Of a stretch of DNA of 30,075 nucleotides, positions 12,001 through 16,915 are shown one piece after another. Under the pieces are notes generated by a model. The model had not been told where the DNA came from, did no database searches, and saw only the letters and a list, made by a program, of their open reading frames with translations. The DNA lies in NCBI GenBank assembly GCA_964473525.1, contig CAYYPK010000063.1, positions 1 to 30,075 on the forward strand. Direction: 5' to 3'. The position numbers were made by a program, and so were the translations under genes. Numbering within the stretch: position 1 is the first letter of the stretch; every line of letters begins with the position of its first letter. This DNA comes from GCA-2687025 sp964473525. GTDB taxonomy: Bacteria > Poribacteria > WGA-4E > GCA-2687025.

Positions 12001-12127
12001 CGTCTGCCCAGGACGCGTACGCGATCCTGGTGTCGTCAACGAACGCCGACGCGGACGAGCACAGTACGCCTAGCAGCGCGATGGCGGCAGCCCCGGCCCA
12101 CGCGCTTCGGGTATGTACGCCCCGCAT
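1..12127 (-). CDS. Giant secreted PD40/cadherin-like/Ig-like repeat protein (3' end beyond window)
   Basis: One open minus-strand frame runs from an ATG at 12127 to the left edge, more than 4,042 codons with no stop that I found. The ATG has GAGGG six bases upstream (12134-12138); an in-frame upstream ATG near 12208 lacks a ribosome site. The N-terminus is a signal peptide (MRGVHTRSAWAG then a hydrophobic stretch ending SSASA), probably cut by signal peptidase I because the lone Cys has no good lipobox. Residues about 25-300 hold five PD40/TolB-type WSPDG-x-x-IAF/Y repeats and a sixth partial one. Residues about 310-390 resemble a carboxypeptidase-regulatory-like fold. Residues about 890-2400 are cadherin-like repeats (VNDAP and NEPP linkers, D-x-D turns). 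Residues about 2480-3850 are mainly Ig-like (D-x-x-xP-x-I starts), and about 3860-3945 look like FN3. The family suggests a Ca2+-stabilised surface or adhesion protein; ligand and anchoring are unknown because the C-terminus is missing. Confidence 0.9.
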   Translation of the reverse strand, partial: MRGVHTRSAWAGAAAIALLGVLCSSASAFVDDTRIAYASWADGDADIYTMASDGSDIVQLTSNSLYEELFPSWSPDGTEIAFASTQDDGDFDIYVMDSSGQSVTRLTTDAAEDWYPAWSPDGTRIAFVSYRTGVGELYVMDTDGSNLTQVTSNPDSEDSTYEVYGGGWAPDGVQFVMQSVRYGNSDIYVIDVDTGDEYQLTTDEAWDFWPSWSPDGNTIAYSSDSTEIPELFTIAPDGTGLTQLTSGSMGGNAGAAWSPDSTMIAYESYLDYYADIYVMYADGSGQTALTSDSADDWMPSWSPVLSSDVVIYVVGGTALDDDGSPVSDLTIVVNNQSRLELETTGVTDSSGVFTISLFDAYDSVVVAGDTITVEAYDGDYLVGSAAVTLSQTDIDGGVTAFDLDIKLPVPIMLNGVGFDAYPLVDFTQQASDAAVSATPLSATDQSILSTALETTLLQLVIPGYPNTAPVLYPDYGNSLVSDTLGNPMTFPVDWLVPDIGNLAGYVPRVLAAPSLNVLATTDADMAGVTMSLYGNGGSAEAYVLRVDSGTLVPYTFVFDSDAALNFLAAWAGGAGVVSIPSVSSVDVIIEERDASTGSVLNTATAALTAIDNSTWATADPVSLTPGRVVQYVYEVTLAGDVELADGTLVSSWVLPDPYNFQWVDVTDGASAIARIADIGPSLGLSADGSVDPTDTDLSKRFAALMFRELIDSGDVGIASTFEIPDASGSDSYWLGQFDVFELQALPDGDYDLETETIDSVGDVVGYTLPIPLKYRRNTAGTVNLSTVSETLFSNDYFELPYAAVITGSLWSHNGYGLSATSDAATLTFDRTDFAVDVTVEDDGSFRVTLEEGTYYVSASADGHDAYGPTEVVISASEPTVSPMDILLVPYLPSVAGVDDHTFVEDTTATIALSVTSGESGIYYVARSTAAELTLEVVDDELTITPAANYNTDDSGPVEVIVFASDAGDGFAPVLAVGGSVVTTGTYLADGAVVRLTNLDSSESVVTTVGTDGSYVATLGGLFAPIGVAEGAFVVADLYTDSSESDLLGTRVFRVTGDDIDAGSASVDITEGRFDATVDGDRTATFYVTITGVDDAPTIDAVSDQSTTEDTALDVELAVYDVDGTTTLDVTAASDPTDAATFSYDDSTSLLTITPTADYDASSVVTVTASDGELTSTESFTLDITAVNDAPVVEAFDGSGLSVDEEGVLDLALEIEDVDNTIAELEVTATADPTDAVTLSLDTSTSVLTITGSEDYFGDVTITVTANDGEFEATESGILAVTAVNDAPVLEAIADQETEEDTTLTVDLVVTDVDNDVEALTYEAAVDATAVVDGIEAPTFTIDAATQTLTYEPAADFNGSWSVTVEVSDGELSVSSTFNVTVTAVNDTPAATGDFVEVLEDTTTSIVLTASDGDGDALTYVIDTQPTAGTLVEDSTGGDTVEYTPDADYSGSDSFTFHVSDGGLDSEVVTVEIDVVADNDAPVVSLADGSIQATDAGVPVDLTFEITDPDTASHTLELGSTSPIGGTVELTDTFTVTYTPTDAFQGNDIFSVIAVEAEGDTPLSSDEFELAVTVSLPNLAPTAVSGGPFITYVDTATTVFLSASDPENGALTYTIVAPPANGSLEGDGASQTYTPVEGFTGSDSFIFQVSDGVNSSDAAIVEVTVSALPAPVVNDTRTLDDIEGLVSGVPHTIELAGDNPVFVQPEGPEATAEMSVASSAPEVADVVLTDTTLEVFLVGAGEATVTVSTVTDVAADSVSVSFGVISTEPEVENTPPVVGRISPIVLTEGEEAAVSLSISDDEDDPVSVEVTTVEQVSGRDGDSEPSVAYDAASQELTVGVGEIGGLQAQFRVVMEVTDGLNDPVEVEFYVTAESNNEPPALSVPDEVVAETGVDVTIEVTAVDPNEGDAVDIGGLLQSQDNDVRDAVSSALRDFNTSETVADAGSYVKTLTFAVPEELQGKFFTLKWTADDSLGAANATTQVVVGENVNLPPVIDAIDEVFADEGGSAEVTISASDPEGGDVTLTVTGLPDDASFDDESATINWPSISYTSSGRWVLTVDAVDDADQTASSSAVVTVADVNQEPGLIFTHADTPDDTGILGSIEIQESVESSYLVKGSDVDGDTVTLGASGVPEWVRFDLVDGDDGPELTLDFEAPIGTEDFTFTLSATDTGDLSVEAEIVATVADAPNEPPVFGDILSQAATEEQLLEVNIGVTDPNGDELDLTVEPSPDGASITKVDDENFTFAWTPAVGDAQDEPVEFTFTADDGEEDGTATAVLAVSVQEGENFPPEAPTPDPITLLEDEEAVVDLLDGVTDANDDPMTVEIDTAFPAERLNFVDDGTTAELTLRPTVGDANVYTVTYTIKDDRDGETARTLLVTVLPADGGVSDGFSIVAGYSDPATGTIEDAYTVVAAIVNPDETEPDSVTLTLDDGNGTTLTDVEMTATGDGDLTTGASYSAELRLATGEYTMSVEAAIGETSVTFDGDGPTVNPALIEISDLVVDGSSGQIPVTFTIVNPNPEGAATVSLEYQGSDGSDWAPATVAGSLSGLASGAQQVVWDTSIDLPTAKNEEAAVRVVPEAGQAATASLRVTNVAPAAPVLSADESSATEAVTVTGTSDTPDAAITFSDVDGQELGSSLVEADGTFSANLTLVQGSNIVTATAELGLVSEPSSPIEVIVDALPPVLDIISPASASTVSTLTPVISVSVDYGISEGDIDAGALRLNGRDVASTYDASTATVSGTKELVDGRIYLATFDASKTNGLSSTISWVFTVDLTADDVTEPLLVSTSPEGDVASAQEISAVISDGESGIDADTVVMTLDGDAVDADYLPTDDQGGTITATFAEELGAGDYTIEVSFADQAGNAGSGSGTFSVVTDVATASFGTGGTSSAPSQAADPDGRFLAVVNTSPFTVDGGAPEGTEIAFFLNGQIVGVTVADENNAWAFDVPFEGDGEQLIQLQTRDDLGNVSPLSEAVIVLYDTAAPSIGFVTPSVTGNLSPDFTGTVTDGLSGVDPASIVVELDGSDAAAALVYDPDIGSFVATPDDPFETGTSVVVSVRAADYAGNESVFEAEISFDERLSDVQAPSLLNPQIDGVRLLAGFTARIRAETATIQFGVTDDLSGVAAVVGTLNGEDIAFTVTDEIATLEVSGIAPEVHNVLLVQAVDNQGNEGDIRLFEFERDATTSAFTLEVPPITNLADYVITGLGIEAGASVTVFVNETPTPAFVDGTTFRTSAVRLREGDNEVTATATDEVGNTADATPVTLRLDTVAPQVAFIAPVSDSVVPATTDTIAARVSDLNGVDPDSVQLLVDEAPVDVVVTLDGGVEFVAPEPFAASDTDDPLRHFASITAQDFAGNTTNLGIPFYVDGVAPTIANPIPGLDEVVQTLDPLIAATIEGRDFDSDTLEVLFGVDGEALASVTDDPAFEFIATIGQVTYAPSLEDGLTYRTIIRVSDHAGNPGELTWTFETATDQEDDTDPAITILFPQQGQSIDDTGLDVLSFSVGDATGVDPAGVYLFINDPSGSEPLALGRLEEQGQAEFNRRTGVVKLFGRTLFAPYQGARGGFSFDPLELNALERSLTGGDNASFDPLELNALERSLGGGDNASFDPLELNALERSLGGGDASAGAAASLERSLTTSAGLLGTGDNSIGIQVADLSGNVPFATWSFSVSLDPPSAPTFDGSTLTANTTTIRVAGRIPGLDGSGSLPIVVALNTNGTSAGITTVADATGAFVFEGVQISPGDNALTATAEDNAGNLSDRSDTLTVVQDVVAPTVQLDPIASTVAHASFFMSGTVSDNLSGDLASLTLVINDAETALPVRQGVFSQTVTVGGGSSTIVVRAVDEAGNTGESVTYTVSFDSDPPTTAPTSLSASATPDSRGMLLTWTFDPNAGGYNVYRSTTPFTDASSLTAVATAVTGTSYADPSVLQGQTLYYAVSSADAAGNTDASILSPVINAALIGGRGGSASLPDGTRLTVTGLGLFANSLLTAAVELGEPATVANLDDAVDGTARVVNVRTATRQLLTSFNRPGTLTIPVPGDVEF
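1261..1440 (-). repeat. Three tandem 60-bp units encoding a 20-residue repeat
   Basis: Three consecutive 60-bp units (1261-1320, 1321-1380, 1381-1440) are nearly identical; the first two differ at a single base as read here. In the frame of the giant gene each encodes a 20-residue unit with core FDPLELNALERSL followed by a Gly-rich GGGDNAS spacer. A partial fourth copy (ERSL) lies at about 1201-1260. The core looks helical and leucine-spaced, unlike the surrounding beta-sandwich sequence. It sits in what appears to be a loop of an Ig-like domain (about residues 3470-3690). Confidence 0.9.
5240..9440 (-). repeat. Tandem cadherin-like domain array within the giant gene
   Basis: About 13 successive units of roughly 90-110 residues lie in the giant protein, each starting with a linker such as AVNDAPV, VNDTPAA, NLAPTAV, NTPPVV, NEPPAL, NLPPVI or NEPPVF. 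Linkers sit near positions 8855, 8577, 8280, 7975, 7700, 7400, 7110, 6820, 6490, 6155, 5880, 5560 and 5260. Units carry EDT/EEG near the start, and acidic turns such as DVDN, DGDGD and DPNGDE that in cadherin-type folds bind calcium. The units are diverged at the DNA level, so this is an old protein-level array, unlike the 60-bp repeat at 1261-1440. Confidence 0.7.
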
Positions 12128-12322
12128 AGGTAGCCCTCGAATTGCTGACTTGGTCGCTGGTAGCACTGCCTGGTCCACTTCCCGGGTCTCGGTCTCTATC
12201 ATCGCCATAAGAATACACCAAAGCACCGTGGCGCGCTCCGGGCACAGCGGTACAATTCGGCGCCACTGTCTAAACTGTCTTGAGATGCCGGAAGTTCAAC
12301 GGAAGGCCCGATGAACGGCGGC
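12128..12322 (-). other. Spacer between the NHL gene and the giant gene
   Basis: This 195-bp spacer has no coding frame worth calling and no GC hairpin with a T-run, so transcription from the NHL gene may continue into the giant gene. I looked for a sigma70-type promoter on the minus strand and found only weak matches (a TTGAAC near 12290 with no good -10 at the right distance). The only clear signal is the ribosome site at 12134-12138. Confidence 0.4.
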
Positions 12323-14230
12323 CTAGAGGTAACCCTCGAAGACCATCTGCACGCGGGTTTCGTTGCCCTCGTTGAAGCCGCGGGCGAAGAGGGCGCCGGT
12401 TTCATCTACGAACGTCCAGAAGCCGTTGAAGCCACCATGCGCCGGCCCTCTGAGTACGGAGATGGTGCCGTAGAAGCCGGGCGACATGTCGTACTCGACG
12501 CCGACTTCCCAGTCCCAGAACTGACTCTTGCTGCGCATCATGCGGAGGTTGTCCTCCGCGATGGGGAAGTTCACGTTGCTGGTGCTGCCGAACGACGTGT
12601 TCGCGAAGGTCGTCATCGTGCGGTAGCGGTAGGGATCCTGGTTCAGCGTGCGCTCCCACAGAAACTGGAACTCGACCGAGTCAAAGACGTTCACATCTCG
12701 GTCGTCCATTGGGAATGATCGGGCGGGGTCAAGCCCAGCCTCAACCTGGAACAACTGCTCGCTGCGTGACCGCAGGACGAAGTAGCCGCCACTGACACCA
12801 AAGCGTTCCCGCTCGTCCCAGTCGTATTCGAACTGCATCTTCCCGTACGCCGACCCGCCCACGGCGCCGTTCGGCACGAGGAAGTCGAGCGACTTGTCCT
12901 TGAAGAGGAAGCCGCGCGCCCGATAGTCCGCCTCTGTTCCGAGAGCTCCGTCGAGGTCGGGGTTGTCCAGCTCCTGCCGCAACGTGGTCAGGTCATAGCT
13001 CAGCTGCAGCGTCTTGTGGACGGTCGCCCAGGACACGCCGTCGCCCGGCACGTAGTTCCGCACCGCGAGAGTGTCTCCGTGCTGGTAGTAGAGCTGCGCG
13101 TCGCTGCCGATGGCGCGGAGGCCGTACTGCCAGCCGTCGGCGGCGTCCGTCGGGAATCGCACGAGCACCTTGCCCAGGTACTCACCCTCGGGGCTGAACC
13201 GCTGAACGCGTTCGATGAGCGTCGTGTAAAGCCGGCTCGAGCTGTACCGATACTGCGGCGGCAACGCCGACTGCCCGAGCATTGGCGACGGATCGTCCTT
13301 GCGCGCCGGAAGTTCCGTGGCGTGCACGCGCGTGTACACGGAGCGGTCGCCAACCAGGAGGGAGCCGTCGTTCTGGAAGGAGATTGCGAACGGCTCTCGT
13401 AGCTCGCCATCCTGCGTGCCGGGCACGCCGAAATCGCCCTGGAAGGCGCCCTCGGCGTCGAAGCGCAGCACGCGGTCGTTCTTGGTGTCGGCGAAGTAGA
13501 TCGACCCGTCTGGGCCGACAGCCATCGCCTCCGCGTCGTACGTCTGGCCGGCGGCGCCCCCGGTCGTTGGGAAGTGCGTCACGTATTCGCCGTCGGAGTC
13601 CAGCACGTACACCGTGTCGAGATCGCTGACGTACAGAGCGCCGTCGGGAGAAATCGCGAGCAGCACGGTGCGACCCAGGTCGCCCACCTGCACGATCGCG
13701 GACGGCGAGCCGTCAGGAGTGATCGCGCCGGCGGCCGGTTCGTTCCACGGCTGCTTCTCGCTCAGCGGCATGTAGTGGTAGGTAGCGAGGTACTCGCCCG
13801 ACGACGAGAACTTGCGCACGCCTAGCGCGTAGTAGAACGCCGGTCGTTCCGAGACGTCCTCAATGCGGGCGAAGTCACGGTCGACGACGAAGATGTTCCC
13901 GGCGGCGTCAGCAACGATGGACCCCGGCTTGAGGAGCCTGGGGTCGTCGCTCTCCAGGGTGGTATTGCTGATCTCCAGGGCAACGCGACCGGTCGTGTCC
14001 ATCTTCTGAATGCGCTTGTACGTGGCGTCGGATACGTATAGATTGCCGAAACCGTCGGCGTGGAAGGACGTGCTCTCCGAGAACTGGCCGGACTGCGTCC
14101 CCTTGGAGCCGAACTCGGCGATGAGTCGAGCTTCCTGGCGGGCCGACGCGGACAGCGCAAGCGCCACCAGCAGGATTGGGACGATGCTGCGCGCGCGCGC
14201 AGACCGCGCTAGGCGCTGGTTAGAGTCCAT
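12323..14230 (-). CDS. NHL-repeat protein with beta-rich, possibly outer-membrane, C-terminal half
   Basis: This 635-residue protein has a signal sequence (hydrophobic residues about 15-29, ending ALSASA). Residues about 35-305 form NHL-type beta-propeller repeats: FGSKGTQSGQF, then DGFGNLYVSDATYKRIQK, AAGNIFVVDRDFARI, PDGALYVSDLD and PDGSIYFADTKNDRVLRF. NHL propellers bind protein, sugar or other ligands and have no fixed catalytic role. Residues about 455-635 are made of alternating polar and hydrophobic or aromatic strands (GKMQFEYDWDERERFG, DSVEFQFLWERTL, WDWEVGVEYDM), and the protein ends RVQMVFEGYL. That resembles outer-membrane barrel strands, but the final residue is Leu and not Phe, and there are few strands, so this is inference. 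Its ATG lies inside the end of nusB (22-bp overlap), implying co-transcription. A surface role beside the giant protein is plausible. Confidence 0.85.
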   Translation of the reverse strand: MDSNQRLARSARARSIVPILLVALALSASARQEARLIAEFGSKGTQSGQFSESTSFHADGFGNLYVSDATYKRIQKMDTTGRVALEISNTTLESDDPRLLKPGSIVADAAGNIFVVDRDFARIEDVSERPAFYYALGVRKFSSSGEYLATYHYMPLSEKQPWNEPAAGAITPDGSPSAIVQVGDLGRTVLLAISPDGALYVSDLDTVYVLDSDGEYVTHFPTTGGAAGQTYDAEAMAVGPDGSIYFADTKNDRVLRFDAEGAFQGDFGVPGTQDGELREPFAISFQNDGSLLVGDRSVYTRVHATELPARKDDPSPMLGQSALPPQYRYSSSRLYTTLIERVQRFSPEGEYLGKVLVRFPTDAADGWQYGLRAIGSDAQLYYQHGDTLAVRNYVPGDGVSWATVHKTLQLSYDLTTLRQELDNPDLDGALGTEADYRARGFLFKDKSLDFLVPNGAVGGSAYGKMQFEYDWDERERFGVSGGYFVLRSRSEQLFQVEAGLDPARSFPMDDRDVNVFDSVEFQFLWERTLNQDPYRYRTMTTFANTSFGSTSNVNFPIAEDNLRMMRSKSQFWDWEVGVEYDMSPGFYGTISVLRGPAHGGFNGFWTFVDETGALFARGFNEGNETRVQMVFEGYL

Positions 14231-14904
14231 TCGCTCGCTACTTTCTCCGAGGTGGCGACATCGGCACGATGCCCCTGGATCGCGTCCAACACGGCGTTGA
14301 TGAATCGCGGCGACTCATCGGCGCCAAAATGCTTCGCTAGCTCCACCATCTCGTCTATCGCGACCGCGGCCGGAACGTCGGAAATGTAGAGCAGTTCCGC
14401 GCTGCCGAGGCGGAGGAGCGCGAGATCCACCTTCGCGATGCGGTGGAGGGCTCGCTGGCTGGCGTATTGTTCTATGAGCCGGTCGATCGTGTCAAGCTGC
14501 TTGAGCGCTAGCGTCGCGAGCTGCGTCGCGAACGTCCGCATGGGCATGTCGGCCGCCTGCCCGTCGTCCGATTTCCACTGACTTCGCAGCAGTTGCTCGA
14601 CGGGTTCGAACGTCGTGCTGAACTGGTAGAGCGCGACGAACGCGAAGTACCGCGCGCGTGTGCGCGGCCGCATGGCGCCTACTTGCAGGGCCGCAGCTTC
14701 CGACGCTGGATCCTCGTCCATGGACGGAGCTTCCATGGCCGGGCCGCCAGGCGCCGAGTCCTCTTCTTGCTTGGTCGAAGCTCCCGATGCCGCGTCGTCT
14801 TCCATGGTCGAAGCTTCCAATGCCTTTGGGTCGGCGCCGGCCGCGAACAGGGCGGAGAGATGTGTGCCGCTAAGGAGGGCCCGTCGGGACTCGGCCCGAT
14901 ACAT
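14209..14904 (-). CDS. nusB: Transcription antitermination factor NusB with acidic N-terminal extension
   Basis: NusB binds boxA RNA with S10 (NusE) in antitermination complexes, mainly on rRNA operons. The C-terminal 157 residues (from MRPRTRARYFAF) match the usual NusB length and sequence: an early YQF, then LRLGSAELLY, DVPAAVAIDEMVELAKHFG and FINAVLDAI. Ahead of this core is a low-complexity acidic/Ala/Ser/Met stretch not usual in the family. Start choice is uncertain. The frame is open to an ATG at 15033, but that has no ribosome site and would cover a good plus-strand promoter at 14982-15011. I use the ATG at 14904, preceded by a G-rich stretch. ATGs at 14808 (GGAAG upstream) and 14682 (core only) are alternatives. 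The gene overlaps the following NHL gene by 22 bp. Confidence 0.9.
   Translation of the reverse strand: MYRAESRRALLSGTHLSALFAAGADPKALEASTMEDDAASGASTKQEEDSAPGGPAMEAPSMDEDPASEAAALQVGAMRPRTRARYFAFVALYQFSTTFEPVEQLLRSQWKSDDGQAADMPMRTFATQLATLALKQLDTIDRLIEQYASQRALHRIAKVDLALLRLGSAELLYISDVPAAVAIDEMVELAKHFGADESPRFINAVLDAIQGHRADVATSEKVASEWTLTSA
14683..14808 (-). repeat. Degenerate repeat encoding the acidic NusB extension
   Basis: Two related blocks around TGGAAGCT-x-CG-x-CCATGGA encode MEDDAASGAS and MDEDPASEAA, separated by an acidic KQEEDSAPGG linker. The repeat is imperfect. It looks like slippage-driven growth of a disordered acidic tail, and it also creates several alternative ATG start codons. 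Confidence 0.5.
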
Positions 14905-14981
14905 GGTCGCCCCCGGTGGCTGCAAAGTAAAGATGGACGACCGCTCGCCCACGGCCCTGGTCTTGCGCCCCGACCGGCTGT

Positions 14982-15011
14982 TTGACTCGCTGACGGCGCC
15001 GATCTTACCAT
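14982..15011 (+). promoter_or_regulatory. Candidate sigma70-type promoter for the DUF3291 gene
   Basis: TTGACT (14982-14987) and TACCAT (15006-15011) are separated by 18 bases, matching the -35 consensus at five of six positions and the -10 at four of six. The predicted start would be near 15018, leaving about 37 bases of leader before the ATG at 15055. The site lies inside the longest possible nusB frame, which argues for a shorter NusB. Confidence 0.4.
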
Positions 15012-15054
15012 CGACCGTCGGCCAACGGTCCATGACTCGTGGGAGAGGAACACT

Positions 15055-15558
15055 ATGGCGCGCCTGGCGGTCTTCACATTCGGCAACCTACACGGCGAGC
15101 ATGGAGACGACCATCCGGGCGCCAAGGAGTTCTGGGAGGCGGTCCCGGCCGTCTTCGCCGCTCTGGAGGCCGCGCCGGGATTCGTGTCGAGGGCGTCGGT
15201 CGCCGACTCCTGGGGCGAGTGGGTGGCGCCGGAGTTTGGCGACGGCCGGGATGTCCAGACTCTCTCGCTCTGGGAGGACGTCGAGTCGCTCTTTGCCGCG
15301 TCCTACGGCGGGAACCACCTCCAGGCGATGAAGCAACGGCACGAGTGGTTCAAGCCCGAGGAATCGCCCAGCAGCGTTCTGTGGTGGGTCGATGACAATC
15401 ACACCCCCACGTGGGCGGAGGCGTGCGAACGGCATCGCGAGCTCCATGAGAACGGCCCCACCGCGTCGGCGTTCAACTTCCGTCGGCCGTTCGACTCCGA
15501 CGGCCACGTCACCAAGGTCGACCACGCTCGCGTCCAGGCAATCGGTCGCAACGAGTAG
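15055..15558 (+). CDS. DUF3291 domain-containing protein
   Basis: This 167-residue protein begins MARLAVFTFGNLHGEHGDDH, followed by EFWEAVPAVFAALEAAPGFVSRA, the pattern I associate with DUF3291 (a small ferredoxin-like alpha/beta barrel family related to antibiotic-monooxygenase folds, function unknown). The later LSLWEDVESLFAASYGG, HEWF and WWVDDNHTPTWAEACERH stretches also fit. Length is typical for the family and there is no signal peptide, so it should be cytosolic. The ATG has an AGAGGA ribosome site about seven bases upstream. It is divergent from nusB and followed by a 574-bp spacer, so it is probably transcribed alone. No reaction can be assigned. Confidence 0.8.
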   Translation: MARLAVFTFGNLHGEHGDDHPGAKEFWEAVPAVFAALEAAPGFVSRASVADSWGEWVAPEFGDGRDVQTLSLWEDVESLFAASYGGNHLQAMKQRHEWFKPEESPSSVLWWVDDNHTPTWAEACERHRELHENGPTASAFNFRRPFDSDGHVTKVDHARVQAIGRNE

Positions 15559-15657
15559 GCGCGTGGGCAGAGCGTCCTGGCAGTGGCGCTGAATCCGGCG
15601 CCGCCTTGTGCGAGCGCCGAGCACGCTCTCGCGGACGCGCAGGCAGTCGTCGCGGCG

Positions 15658-15687
15658 GTCGTTGGCGGCGCGTAGCGAGCCAACGAC
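15658..15687. terminator. Perfect 9-bp stem hairpin, possible terminator
   Basis: GTCGTTGGC (15658-15666) and GCCAACGAC (15679-15687) are exact inverted repeats with a 12-base loop, 100 bp after the DUF3291 stop. There is no T-run after either arm, so intrinsic termination is uncertain. It could also be a protein-binding palindrome or a repeat element. Confidence 0.4.
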
Positions 15688-16120
15688 GTCATGGGAGTTC
15701 CGTGACTCGATGGATGCCGCGCCACTCCTCGCGTGGCCTAGCCATCTACGCGGACGGTCGCTGCCCAATCGCCGTTGGCGAAACGACAGGTTGCGCTGGC
15801 GGCAGGATCACGCCGACCCGTGCAGTTTGTCTTTGCGCACTTAACGATCACCTACAGGGCGGCGCCCAACGCCTTACACTCGTCCCGCATATAGGCGCCG
15901 ACGCCCGTGCCGCCCATATCGGCGCGCACCGCGTCTGCAATTACAGACGGGGGTGTTGCAAGAGACTTTCATCCACGGCCCGCCACGGGCGCCATAGAAT
16001 ACGCGTGGCGCAGCATGCAGCGGGTCGACACGTCGAAGCGTTACCCATACATTTCGGTATCGCCGCCCCGGCGTGCGGGCACGGACTGACGCGCAGCCGC
16101 GCGCGGCTCAGCTAGGATCT

Positions 16121-16126
16121 GGAAGG
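16121..16126 (+). promoter_or_regulatory. Ribosome binding site that decides a TTG start
   Basis: GGAAGG lies six bases before the TTG at 16133. The longer in-frame ATG at 16073 has no ribosome site and would add an Arg-rich stretch ahead of the membrane anchor, so the TTG is preferred. Confidence 0.55.
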
Positions 16127-16132
16127 CGAGAC

Positions 16133-16762
16133 TTGCCCCAGTCGAGACGACGGCTCCTCCTCGTGATCGGGTTGGGCGCTGCCTTCGGTGTCGGCGGCGG
16201 CCTTTGGATTCGTCACAATGTGATGTCCACCGCCTCGCCGCCTTCCAGGTCGTCGGACAGGGATGCGCAGCAGTATCCGCGCGTGGCGACGCCGGATGTC
16301 CGACCCACGGCGAAGGCTTCCCATGGGCCCGGCGCGATTGTCGCTACGGTGCCGAAGCAGCCTTCTGTCGGTGCAGGCGGCCCCGGCTCCGACCCATACG
16401 AGGCAGAGCTGGCGGAGGTACGCGACCAGCACGTCCTGTGGGGGAGACAGTTCACCCAGGCGTTCCCAGGCGACGCGGCAGTTGCCGCAATGGTCGAGTA
16501 TTACGATGCCCTGACGCAGGAACTCATAGACCTGAACGGGTCGCTCAAACGCGAGGGCGTGACTGACGCGAGGCAGAGGGCGAGGCGCCTGTCCGGCTCT
16601 GCACGCGATCTCGCGGCCCCCGAGCGCAAACGAGCAAATCAGCTAGCACGGGAGTACTTCAACGGGAAGACGGCGTTGAAGGTCACGATAGACCGCTGGT
16701 GGACGGACAGCGAGCCACCCGTGCAACCATTCCTGCGCGAGTTGCGTGGGAAGTCGCAGTGA
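16133..16762 (+). CDS. Unknown protein with N-terminal membrane anchor
   Basis: I do not recognise this family. From the TTG start it has 209 residues: a positive cap (PQSRRR), one hydrophobic segment (about residues 7-23, LLLVIGLGAAFGVGGGLW), a disordered Ser/Pro/Ala linker to about residue 90, and a mainly helical, charged C-terminal part (YEAELAEVRDQHVLWGRQF, AAMVEYYDALTQELIDLNG, ERKRANQLAREYFNGKTAL). The anchor could be an uncleaved signal, placing the helical part in the periplasm. No catalytic motif is visible. The gene opens a same-strand series continuing to 19861. Confidence 0.65.
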   Translation: MPQSRRRLLLVIGLGAAFGVGGGLWIRHNVMSTASPPSRSSDRDAQQYPRVATPDVRPTAKASHGPGAIVATVPKQPSVGAGGPGSDPYEAELAEVRDQHVLWGRQFTQAFPGDAAVAAMVEYYDALTQELIDLNGSLKREGVTDARQRARRLSGSARDLAAPERKRANQLAREYFNGKTALKVTIDRWWTDSEPPVQPFLRELRGKSQ

Positions 16763-16915
16763 ACGGGAGTCGGCCATACCCATGGCGAAAGGAGGCGCGC
16801 CGGATCGCTGGCCCGGAGCCCGGGGGTGGCTGGCAAGCAGGAGGGCCACAGCTCCTCGGCGCCTGCCCAGTATCGGGCATCGATGGACAATCCCAACACC
16901 TTACGGAGAAATACC

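Larger units (their letters stand above)
15559..16132. other. 574-bp region without a convincing gene
   Basis: Open frames here are Arg-rich or low-complexity on both strands, lack ribosome sites and look like GC-rich shadows. I see a perfect 9-bp inverted repeat at 15658-15687 and a short CCCG/CGGG hairpin near 15980. There is no tRNA-like fold, CRISPR-type repeat or transposase remnant. A TAGAAT near 16000 could be a -10 element but has no well-spaced -35. Confidence 0.5.

Noticed and set aside
12128..12322. Strong promoter or terminator ahead of the giant gene
   Set aside because: Only weak -35/-10 matches and no GC stem with a T-run were found, so I did not annotate either.
15088..15768. 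226-codon minus-strand frame across the DUF3291 gene
   Set aside because: It is Arg-rich with no ribosome site, and the plus strand has a recognisable domain with a good ribosome site and promoter.
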